DNA from: a virus
Virus record (IMG/VR): IMGVR_UViG_3300046006_000631
Span: 1 to 38,625 of that record
Direction: 5' to 3' (one strand)
DNA: 38,625 nucleotides
The notes under the pieces are model-generated. The model did no database searches. It was not told the DNA's origin and was given only the letters and a program-made list of their open reading frames with translations. Position numbers and translations under genes: made by a program. Positions 22,899 to 28,966 of this stretch are shown here, in pieces. Every line of letters begins with the position of its first letter. The first letter of the stretch is position 1.

Positions 22899-22904
22899 TT
22901 GCAA

Positions 22905-23177
22905 ATGAAAGAAAAAGAGATCGAGGCTTATTTCGTATGGGCTATAGAGCGAATAGGTGGCAAAAGCTACAAGTTCACATCACCCGCACACAAAGGCGTG
23001 TCGGACAGGATAGCGTGTCTGCCAGACGGCAGGACGATATTCGTGGAACTCAAGACCAAGGGTGGGAGGCTTTCACCGTTGCAAAAGTTGTTCGCCGAAG
23101 AAATGAAAAGACTTAATCAACAGTACACGACACTATGGAGCAAGGAACAAATTGATGCGTATATTGATAGCCTGTGA
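22905..23177 (+). CDS. VRR-NUC domain nuclease
   Basis: The 90-residue protein is nearly a bare VRR-NUC domain (PD-(D/E)XK fold). GGKSYKFTSPAHKGVSDRIA carries the conserved GVSDR, and TIFVELKTKGGRLSPLQK carries the Glu-x-Lys and Pro-Leu-Gln elements. Family members act as structure-specific nucleases and are standard in phage replication modules, often beside an SNF2 helicase, as here. I start at ATG 22905 because the longer frame runs through the divergent promoters. No ribosome site is visible. It overlaps the methylase-like gene by 23 bases. Confidence 0.88.
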   Translation: MKEKEIEAYFVWAIERIGGKSYKFTSPAHKGVSDRIACLPDGRTIFVELKTKGGRLSPLQKLFAEEMKRLNQQYTTLWSKEQIDAYIDSL

Positions 23178-23745
23178 GTACAGCGGTACGGTACGCGACG
23201 CGTTTGCCGCTAAGGGGCATTACGCTATGTCTTGTGATTTGCTGCCCACTGATGCACCAGGACCGCACTATCAAGGCGATGTGTTTGACATCATCAACAA
23301 CGGTTGGGACATGATGATTGCGCATCCGCCTTGCACTTACCTGTCTGTGTCTGGTATGCACTGGACAGCGCGGGGCTTGCGTGACCCACAACTGACCGAA
23401 GACGCGCTAGATTTTGTGATGCGCTTGATGGCTGCACCCATTCCACGCATCGCGGTTGAGAACCCGATCAGCGTAATCTCTAGCCGCATCCGCAAGCCAG
23501 ATCAGATCATCAACCCGTGGCAGTTCGGGCATGACGCAAGCAAGCGCACTTGTTTGTGGTTAAAAAATTTACCTTTACTCACGCCTACCGACATTGTTGA
23601 GCCGCGTATCGTGAACGGTAAGAAGCGTTGGGCAAACCAAACCGATAGCGGGCAGAACCGTTTGCCCCCAAGCGAAGACCGTTGGAAAATCCGCAGCGAA
23701 ACATACACGGGGATCGCGCAAGCGATGGCAACACAATGGAACTAA
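23155..23745 (+). CDS. DNA cytosine methyltransferase-like protein
   Basis: This 196-residue protein starts MRILIACEYSGTVRDAFAAK, an AdoMet-site-like motif I, and has AHPPCTYLSVSG with the Pro-Cys of C5-methylase motif IV and VENPISVIS resembling the ENV motif VI. GQNRLPPSEDR and TYTGIAQAMA close the fold. It is much shorter than classical C5 methylases (300 or more) and lacks an obvious target-recognition domain, so specificity may come from a partner or be loose. It could protect phage DNA from restriction. ATG 23155 has AAGGAA upstream. Confidence 0.72.
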   Translation: MRILIACEYSGTVRDAFAAKGHYAMSCDLLPTDAPGPHYQGDVFDIINNGWDMMIAHPPCTYLSVSGMHWTARGLRDPQLTEDALDFVMRLMAAPIPRIAVENPISVISSRIRKPDQIINPWQFGHDASKRTCLWLKNLPLLTPTDIVEPRIVNGKKRWANQTDSGQNRLPPSEDRWKIRSETYTGIAQAMATQWN

Positions 23746-25067
23746 GACCCTATCAGAATGACGCGGCTAACTTTCTATACGAGAGTGATCGTGCGATGAT
23801 CTTGGCACCGGTGGGCGCAGGAAAGACTGCGATCACCTTGACCGCTATGAAGAACGCGCTTAACGATAAGATCGTGCGCCGCTTCTTAGTGTTAGCCCCT
23901 AAGCGCGTGTGTACGGATGTGTGGCCAGTTGAAATTAAAAAGTGGGCACCTAGTCTGTATATGCGTGTGGCTGTTGGCACACCCGCTGAACGCTTGTCTG
24001 CGCTCAGATCACACAGCGACCTCGTAGTCACCAACTACGACAACTTGCAATGGCTGTCCGAACAAGAGCTAAACTTTGACGCCATTGTGTTTGACGAACT
24101 GACACGACTTAAAAACTCATCAGGCGCGCGCTTTAAAGCGCTCAACAAAGTCATTGATAAGATGGGTGTGCGTTGGGGTTTGACCGGATCGTTTACCTCT
24201 AACGGCTTAGAAGACGTGTTCGGGCAATGTAAGATTGTTGACCAGAAGTTGTTAGGGCGCAGCAAAGGCGCGTTCATGCAACAGTACTTTGTGCTGATGA
24301 ACCCTGAATATGGCGAGTGGATGCCGCGCCCAGGATCGCTTAAGCGCGTGATGGATGTGATCCGCCCAGCCACTTATGTGTTAGAGCCTGGTGAGTACGC
24401 TGATAAGCTGCCGCCCTGTCACATGGTCGAGATGCGCTGCGACATGGTGATGACTGAGTACAACACCATGAAGAAAGACTTTGTAGTGCAGTTTGGTGAA
24501 AGTCAGATAGCCGCGATTAACGCAGCCGTCGTCACAGGCAAGCTGCAACAGATGGCGTCTGGCTTTGTCTACGACACGACAAGCGTGGCAAGTGACGCAC
24601 CAGGTAAGTTTGCGGTCACACAAACGCCTATCTGGTTTAGCAAGCATAAGTTCGATGCGCTAGATGATTTACTTCAGGAGAACCAACGTGCCAACACCAT
24701 CATCGCCTACAACTACAGAGAAGAACTTGCAGAACTCAAGCGCCGATACAAACACGCTGTCACCCTTGATGACGCGCGCGCTATCGAGCGCTGGAATAAG
24801 GGAGAGGTGGAGTTGCTTCTTGTCCACCCCAAGTCAGCAGGACACGGTCTTAACTTGCAACACGGCGGTTGCCGGATGGTCTTTCTGTCACTGCCTTGGA
24901 GTCTTGAGTTGTTCGAGCAGACTGTCGGACGACTGCACCGATCAGGACAGCAGCGCGACGTCTGGGTCTATGTAATGCTCACCAACAAAACTGTTGATGA
25001 GAAAATTTGGGGTGCGCTGCATGATAAGCGCGCCGTGTCTGACATCGCTATGGAGGCGTTGAAATGA
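23736..25067 (+). CDS. SNF2/SF2-type helicase
   Basis: The 443-residue protein has the superfamily 2 order: LRPYQNDAANF (Q-motif-like entry, residues 3-13), Walker A ILAPVGAGKTAIT (about 23-35), FLVLAPKRVCTDVWPVEIKKW (motif Ia region), VVTNYDN, motif II IVFDELTRLKNS (about 125-136), and the C-terminal SNF2 signature ETVGRLHRSGQQRDV-like segment (reads QTVGRLHRSGQQRDVWVY). It is a DNA translocase or helicase that probably works with VRR-NUC in replication or recombination. I start at ATG 23736, overlapping the previous stop by 10 bases. Confidence 0.9.
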   Translation: MELRPYQNDAANFLYESDRAMILAPVGAGKTAITLTAMKNALNDKIVRRFLVLAPKRVCTDVWPVEIKKWAPSLYMRVAVGTPAERLSALRSHSDLVVTNYDNLQWLSEQELNFDAIVFDELTRLKNSSGARFKALNKVIDKMGVRWGLTGSFTSNGLEDVFGQCKIVDQKLLGRSKGAFMQQYFVLMNPEYGEWMPRPGSLKRVMDVIRPATYVLEPGEYADKLPPCHMVEMRCDMVMTEYNTMKKDFVVQFGESQIAAINAAVVTGKLQQMASGFVYDTTSVASDAPGKFAVTQTPIWFSKHKFDALDDLLQENQRANTIIAYNYREELAELKRRYKHAVTLDDARAIERWNKGEVELLLVHPKSAGHGLNLQHGGCRMVFLSLPWSLELFEQTVGRLHRSGQQRDVWVYVMLTNKTVDEKIWGALHDKRAVSDIAMEALK

Positions 25068-25228
25068 AACGATTAGAACTTTGGAAAGCCAAACTTAAGG
25101 CTGCCAAAGCAGAACTTAAAATACACGGGCGCCACGCAAAAGCTGTCGTGCGCGCGCTTGGCAACACCCACCGAACTATTAATGATTTGGAGCAGAAAAT
25201 TGAAAACCACTTGGCGAAATCTAAATAG
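25064..25228 (+). CDS. Small basic helical protein, 54 residues
   Basis: Translated directly: MKRLELWKAKLKAAKAELKI at the start, then NDLEQKIENHLAKSK. It is almost all predicted helix, Lys-rich and probably coiled-coil. It overlaps the helicase stop (ATGA) and the following gene by 29 bases. No family recognised; a helicase partner is a guess. Confidence 0.6.
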   Translation: MKRLELWKAKLKAAKAELKIHGRHAKAVVRALGNTHRTINDLEQKIENHLAKSK

Positions 25229-25391
25229 CCGTCTGAGCAGCCTGTCGGAAGACGAGGTGTTTGCTCTACTGGCGGAAGAACTTAGCGGCCCACGCAGGGC
25301 GTCTATGCTCCTGCGTCTGCATCAGCGGGGCAACACCCTGCGCGTGATGCGCGAACGGATTGAGATACTGAAGGAGGCAAGAACGCCATGA
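25200..25391 (+). CDS. Small helical protein, 63 residues
   Basis: I chose TTG 25200 (MKTTWRNLNSRLSSLSEDEV) because GGAG lies 7 bases upstream, rather than the in-frame ATG at 25158 without such a site. The rest (VFALLAEELSGPRRASMLLR and ERIEILKEA) is helical and Arg/Glu-rich. It is coupled to the next gene by an ATGA overlap. Unknown function. Confidence 0.6.
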   Translation: MKTTWRNLNSRLSSLSEDEVFALLAEELSGPRRASMLLRLHQRGNTLRVMRERIEILKEARTP

Positions 25392-25570
25392 ACAAAGACA
25401 TTTTATTCAGTTTGTGGTACGACAGCCTAGAGGGCACTAAGACGCAGGGCTTTGCGTACAAAGCATGGTGCGCAGGGTGGGAGGCTGCAAAGAAGCCTAT
25501 CAAATGCGACTGCATCAGCCCAGAGCGATGCGAACTGTACGATCGTTGTATGAAGGGAGAGAAGGCATGA
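25388..25570 (+). CDS. Four-cysteine microprotein A, 60 residues
   Basis: Starts MNKDILFSLWYDSLEGTKTQ and includes AYKAWCAGWEAAKK. Residues near 40-56 hold CDCISPERCELYDRCMK, a CxC-x5-C-x5-C pattern that recurs with identical spacing in the protein at 26814-26999. Four closely spaced cysteines suggest a tiny zinc-binding knuckle. It is coupled at both ends by ATGA overlaps. Unknown function. Confidence 0.65.
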   Translation: MNKDILFSLWYDSLEGTKTQGFAYKAWCAGWEAAKKPIKCDCISPERCELYDRCMKGEKA

Positions 25571-26136
25571 ACACTGAAGAAATATTCCAACAAGTGATGG
25601 ATGAGAATTGCAAAGATCCGTTGCATCGCTTTGCCGAGCTAGTGCGCCAAGATGAGCGTGAGGCGTCTGATACATTAAAAAAGTTAGCAGGAGAAGCGTT
25701 AACAGCGCTAGAAAAATATAACCGGTATGAAATTAAAACTGATAGCTATGATCACAGCACAAATTTAATTTATGATTTAAGAGATGTTTTAAACCATAAG
25801 CGTATGCCTTTGCGTGAGCAATGGGACACATCCGACATGGCGCATCGGTCTGGTGGGTTGAGTGTTGAGCAAGAGCCTGAGCCTACTGCTTGGGTTACTG
25901 ATGACTTTGCAATAACTTACAGCGCTGAGGTAGCGCAGCGTTGGCGTGACAAAGGATGGAAAGTCGTACCTTTTTACACCGCACCACCAAAGCGAGAGTG
26001 GGTCGGGCTGACGGATGAGGAGATACATAAAATCATTGACGACTGCACCCCAAATGAAGCAGAGTTGGAAGAACTAAATGATTTTGCGAAAGCTATCTTT
26101 GCAGTTGAAGCCCAATTAAAGGAGCGCAACACATGA
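25567..26136 (+). CDS. Hypothetical accessory protein, 189 residues
   Basis: I start at ATG 25567 (MNTEEIFQQVMDENCKDPLH), which overlaps the previous stop, rather than the longer frame from 25465. The N-terminal half is helical. The C-terminal half contains AWVTDDFAITYSAEVAQRWR, then VVPFYTAPPKREWVGLTDEE, a module I recognise at the ends of many otherwise unrelated phage proteins. This points to a mosaic protein built from a variable head and a shared tail. Function unknown. Confidence 0.65.
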   Translation: MNTEEIFQQVMDENCKDPLHRFAELVRQDEREASDTLKKLAGEALTALEKYNRYEIKTDSYDHSTNLIYDLRDVLNHKRMPLREQWDTSDMAHRSGGLSVEQEPEPTAWVTDDFAITYSAEVAQRWRDKGWKVVPFYTAPPKREWVGLTDEEIHKIIDDCTPNEAELEELNDFAKAIFAVEAQLKERNT

Positions 26137-26504
26137 TCACCCCCAAACAAGAACAAGTGCTCGACATTCTGAAAAGCAAAAAAAGCATGACCGCTGCTGA
26201 GATTGCTAAAGAAATGAAGATGGTGGCCACTGCCATTGCAGCGCACCTACGACGCCTAGAAGAGGCCGGTCACATTTATGTGTCTGAGTGGCGAGGTGGT
26301 AAGTACGGCGTCCCTACAAAGGCATACAGGTACGGCAAAGGCGATTCTGTTGAGTTTGTTGGCAAACGTAAAGCACCAAACAAAAAGATTAAAGACACCG
26401 TAGTTACTGAGAAGATAGAGATTGACGCACCCCGACCAGACTATGCATCAGCATGGCTATTTCATCACCCAAGAGTAGAATTATTAGGGGCAAGGTATGA
26501 TTAA
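26133..26504 (+). CDS. Winged-helix DNA-binding protein
   Basis: The 123-residue protein opens with a winged-helix fold: ITPKQEQVLDILKSKKSMTA, then AEIAKEMKMVATAIAAHLRR (helix-turn-helix with recognition helix) and LEEAGHIYVSEWRGGKYG (wing), as in MarR/ArsR-type regulators. The C-terminal part is basic and then unstructured. It is the only clear transcription-factor-like protein in the window and a candidate ligand for the repeats at 12.8-13.4 kb. It overlaps DUF3310 by 8 bases. Confidence 0.75.
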   Translation: MITPKQEQVLDILKSKKSMTAAEIAKEMKMVATAIAAHLRRLEEAGHIYVSEWRGGKYGVPTKAYRYGKGDSVEFVGKRKAPNKKIKDTVVTEKIEIDAPRPDYASAWLFHHPRVELLGARYD

Positions 26505-26715
26505 AGATACAGTCAACCATCCGTCCCACTACAAAAGCCATGCGTCTGGCGTGGAGTGTATCCAGATTACCGAGCACATGAATTTTTGTTTGGGCAATGC
26601 TATCAAATATATTTGGCGCGCTGATCTCAAGCACAACGCTATTGAAGACTTAGAAAAGGCGGTATGGTATGTCAACAAAGAAATTGAAAGAAGAAAAAAA
26701 AATACAACCGTTTGA
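26497..26715 (+). CDS. DUF3310 protein
   Basis: The 72-residue protein shows the DUF3310 signature: VNHPSHYKSHASGVECIQIT, then NFCLGNAIKYIWRADLK and DLEKAVWYVNKEIE. The family is common in phages and has been annotated as nucleotide-kinase-like, though its activity is not established to my knowledge. It overlaps the winged-helix gene (8 bases) and the next small frame (47 bases). Confidence 0.88.
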   Translation: MIKDTVNHPSHYKSHASGVECIQITEHMNFCLGNAIKYIWRADLKHNAIEDLEKAVWYVNKEIERRKKNTTV

Positions 26716-26830
26716 ACAGGTTGCTTACAAACTGCCACCAGCACTCAAGTTAGCGGCAGAAAGAGCCAAGAAAGAACAACCAGATTTAATCGCCATCTCA
26801 GGGAGAGTACGCTATGTACACCACGAATAA
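26669..26830 (+). CDS. Small basic protein, 53 residues
   Basis: MSTKKLKEEKKIQPFEQVAY starts inside the DUF3310 gene in another frame, and the product ends DLIAISGRVRYVHHE. The gap between DUF3310 (26715) and the next gene (26814) would otherwise be empty, and this frame fills it. It is Lys-rich at the N-terminus. The start is plausible (no strong ribosome site), so confidence is moderate. Confidence 0.5.
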   Translation: MSTKKLKEEKKIQPFEQVAYKLPPALKLAAERAKKEQPDLIAISGRVRYVHHE

Positions 26831-26999
26831 AGATATATGCGTTTGCGAACACATTAATTTGTGTGAGGTAAACGACCGTTGCATGAAGAAGTTGCCATGC
26901 CCATTGGTTGACGACCCAACATTCGTCTACGTCCCAGCCGCCTCAACTGACGTCCAAAAGACATGGCGCAAGTTCGGCTGGGTGCCAGAGTTACGCTAG
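26814..26999 (+). CDS. Four-cysteine microprotein B, 61 residues
   Basis: Starts MYTTNKDICVCEHINLCEVN. CVCEHINLCEVNDRCMK repeats the CxC-x5-C-ExxDRCMK pattern of the protein at 25388-25570 with the same spacing. The C-terminal part ends TWRKFGWVPELR. A GGGAG site precedes the ATG. It is the last plus-strand gene and overlaps the endolysin end by 9 bases tail to tail. Confidence 0.65.
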   Translation: MYTTNKDICVCEHINLCEVNDRCMKKLPCPLVDDPTFVYVPAASTDVQKTWRKFGWVPELR

Positions 27000-27527
27000 C
27001 ATTGAAGTTGATTTAACTTTAACTTGCGCAACACGATTAAGCCAGCCTTTGCCGTATGTCTCAAACGTATTAAGACTGCGGTAAAAGGCTTCTTTACCTT
27101 CGCTAAACTTTTCAATCAACTCAACAGGGTCAGCCGCTAAGACAGCCGCCATTGAGATCGGGCCAAGTCCACCATCAGCAGGAACGCCAACAGCGTCTTG
27201 CAGGATTTTGATGGAGCGACCAGGACCGGCGTTGACACCCATGTCAAAAACCATGTAATCAATACCGCTTGGCAGTTCGTCGGCGCGCACTGCGTCCCAA
27301 TACTTCTTTTTGTACAACGGCTCGACATCAGCAGGCGTGAGTTTGCGCATCTGCTCATGCGTGACTTGATGTCCAGTATGCTGCTCCCAATTGAATTGGG
27401 TAACACCTAGCATGGTTGAGCCTTTACGCCCGTCTGGTAACTTGTTGCCGTCGTCACGCTCATCGTCACTAAAACCGCCTTCACTAGCCAACATCTGCTC
27501 AAACGCTTGCTTCCAATTGCTAATCAT
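26991..27527 (-). CDS. Endolysin, GH108 family
   Basis: The 178-residue lysozyme-type enzyme opens ISNWKQAFEQMLASEGGFSD; Glu16 in the SEGGFS motif is the catalytic Glu of GH108. TMLGVTQFNWEQ, VEPLYKKKYWDAVRADELPS and MVFDMGVNAGPGRSIKILQ follow the family, and the C-terminal part resembles its peptidoglycan-binding region (PG_binding_3). It cuts the glycan backbone of the cell wall. No signal peptide is present, so it needs a holin to cross the membrane. It overlaps the Rz-like gene by 4 bases. Confidence 0.93.
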   Translation of the reverse strand: MISNWKQAFEQMLASEGGFSDDERDDGNKLPDGRKGSTMLGVTQFNWEQHTGHQVTHEQMRKLTPADVEPLYKKKYWDAVRADELPSGIDYMVFDMGVNAGPGRSIKILQDAVGVPADGGLGPISMAAVLAADPVELIEKFSEGKEAFYRSLNTFETYGKGWLNRVAQVKVKSTSMLA

Positions 27528-27931
27528 TTAGAACGCTCCATGTTAAGTTTGACCCACTTTTGTAATGCAACTAACTTAGCTGTCTCTTCAGCACAAAGCC
27601 CAACAATGGCAGGGTCGTCGGCGGTTCCAGCAACGCTGGGGGAGGACTTGGAAACGGTGGACACTTGACCGCTACTGGTACCACACTGCTGCACCCGACC
27701 AGCATACTGGCGGCGCAGAGCAGCAATCCTAGTTTCATACTCATCCTTGACCCCTTCAGTTATGACTTCTGCAATCTCTACTGCGCTTTTGTTTGCAGCC
27801 TCAGCGGCTTCGCCAATAGCTTTGACTTCAGCGACGAACAACAGATGCTTGTCCCGCATACGATCATAGCCGCCCCAGTAGGCGAGGGCTAGAGCAATCG
27901 CAATAGCTGCGATTTTTAAATAAAGAATCAT
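27524..27931 (-). CDS. Inner-membrane spanin (Rz-like)
   Basis: The 135-residue protein has one N-terminal membrane segment (residues about 4-20, LKIAAIAIALALAYWGGY) and a long charged periplasmic helix (to about 85) suited to coiled coil, then a Ser/Pro-rich part and LCAEETAKLVALQKWVKL. This is the Rz layout. With its partner it fuses inner and outer membranes after the wall is cut. An Rz1-type lipoprotein is encoded inside it in another frame (27571-27744). It overlaps genes on both sides by 4 bases. Confidence 0.82.
   Translation of the reverse strand: MILYLKIAAIAIALALAYWGGYDRMRDKHLLFVAEVKAIGEAAEAANKSAVEIAEVITEGVKDEYETRIAALRRQYAGRVQQCGTSSGQVSTVSKSSPSVAGTADDPAIVGLCAEETAKLVALQKWVKLNMERSK
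27571..27744 (-). CDS. Outer-membrane spanin lipoprotein (Rz1-like), embedded in Rz
   Basis: Wholly inside the Rz-like gene in a shifted frame. The 57-residue peptide starts MSMKLGLLLCAASMLVGC: a charged start, a hydrophobic core and the lipobox LVGC with Cys18 as the lipidation site. The mature part is short and Pro-rich (CPPFPSPPPALLEPPTTL), the hallmark of Rz1. The AAGG before ATG 27744 serves as a ribosome site. Embedded Rz1 genes are well known in lambda-like phages. It should sit in the inner leaflet of the outer membrane and bind Rz. Confidence 0.85.
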   Translation of the reverse strand: MSMKLGLLLCAASMLVGCSSVVPVAVKCPPFPSPPPALLEPPTTLPLLGFVLKRQLS

Positions 27932-28539
27932 TTGACACTCGCTAACATTCGTGCAGCGATTGTGAGCATGGCTTTTGACCTCTCAAGATCAAGCGGCGCA
28001 TCTTTGTACATCACGGTAATCTGTCCAATGAAGCTGGTGTAGTCCGGCGGTATGCTTATACGGCATCCAAACGTACCACCTTGGTCTAGATACCAGATGC
28101 CAGCTTCAGACTGTGGAGTTGAGTAGAACCCGCATGGAGTTTGTCCTGCCATCAGATCAACAACATCAGCATTGTTTGCGTGGTTAGATGTAAACAGCCC
28201 AATGTTTTGACCTTCAAGATTCTTAGCTCTTTTACCGTCACGATTCTCAGCACGAACCATTACACGCTTATTAAATATTGTATCGACCGACATGATTGCT
28301 ACAGCAACAACATTCGGGTCTTTCATCAGCAATTGAATTGCATCGTCAAAACGGCTGCTGTTGAGCTTTGGTAAAGCATTAGACTTTTCGTAGACACCGA
28401 GCAGAAACGTCTTGTTGTCGTAAGCAAAATATCCAACGTAGCCAAGCACGCCAAGCAGTAGGACAACGATCAACTTAAAGGGTGAGTCAATATATGACAA
28501 CACACCCATCAGAGTGTTTTTATTTTCCGTTGACATCAT
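27928..28539 (-). CDS. Membrane-anchored lysis-cassette protein
   Basis: About 203 residues from ATG 28539 (or 28536). One membrane segment lies at about 20-42 (PFKLIVVLLLGVLGYVGYFA), followed by a soluble domain with VVAVAIMSVDTIFNKRVMVR, PCGFYSTPQSEAGIWYLDQG and CRISIPPDYTSFIGQITV. I do not recognise its family. Placed between holin candidate and Rz, it could be a lysis regulator (antiholin-like) or superinfection factor. The 66-base upstream extension overlaps the holin-like gene and was left out. Confidence 0.6.
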   Translation of the reverse strand: MMSTENKNTLMGVLSYIDSPFKLIVVLLLGVLGYVGYFAYDNKTFLLGVYEKSNALPKLNSSRFDDAIQLLMKDPNVVAVAIMSVDTIFNKRVMVRAENRDGKRAKNLEGQNIGLFTSNHANNADVVDLMAGQTPCGFYSTPQSEAGIWYLDQGGTFGCRISIPPDYTSFIGQITVMYKDAPLDLERSKAMLTIAARMLASVK

Positions 28540-28714
28540 CGTAGGTAGCAAAGCCAAAGTAGGACGCAAGTACTGCGCTGATAAACCCATAGAACGGTAA
28601 CGCAATCGCCCCTAGCGTGGGAGATTCTGTAGCTAGGATAAGCAGGGGAAACAGTAAACCAGCTAGCATGGATAGCCACGCCATCTTGCGCCTGTTTTTC
28701 CAACGGTCGATCAC
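28520..28714 (-). CDS. Holin candidate, 64 residues
   Basis: A small protein with a charged N-terminus (MIDRWKNRRKM) and two membrane segments (about residues 11-29 and 35-55), ending GFATYDDVNGK. Size, two helices and position above the endolysin and spanins fit a holin, which would form the lesions that release the endolysin. Overlaps its upstream neighbour by 4 bases and the downstream gene by about 20. Confidence 0.65.
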   Translation of the reverse strand: MIDRWKNRRKMAWLSMLAGLLFPLLILATESPTLGAIALPFYGFISAVLASYFGFATYDDVNGK

Positions 28715-28965
28715 TTGTCTACCTTTTGGTCGAGGCGATCAAAGAGTCGATCGAGTAACATTTCAACACGATCAAACCTCTTATCCATGTCTGCGCGAAA
28801 GCCATCGACCTCAGACTTCTTGACATAGTTCTCGCTCATGTGAAGGCGGATAGACGCAACGTCGTTCTTTAACTCTTTAACCGAGTCCCACAACTGACGG
28901 GCAAACCAGCCGCCCACGCCAATTGCTGTAACGACACCAAGGTTGATCATAAATTGAAAGTCCAT
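28711..28965 (-). CDS. Membrane-anchored coiled-coil protein, 84 residues
   Basis: From ATG 28965 (MDFQFMINLGVVTAIGVGGW) it has one N-terminal membrane segment, then LWDSVKELKNDVASIRLHMS, YVKKSEVDGFRADMDKRFDR and further amphipathic heptads to the end. This design recurs beside phage lysis genes and some members are annotated as holin-like. It may pair with the 64-residue protein in hole formation or its control. ATG 28965 is used because the longer frame to 29031 overlaps the ejection gene. Confidence 0.65.
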   Translation of the reverse strand: MDFQFMINLGVVTAIGVGGWFARQLWDSVKELKNDVASIRLHMSENYVKKSEVDGFRADMDKRFDRVEMLLDRLFDRLDQKVDK

Positions 28966-28966
28966 G

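Noticed and set aside
22623-22904. Long N-terminal extension of the VRR-NUC frame
   Set aside because: It lies antisense to DUF2800 and through both divergent promoters. The VRR-NUC domain begins after ATG 22905.
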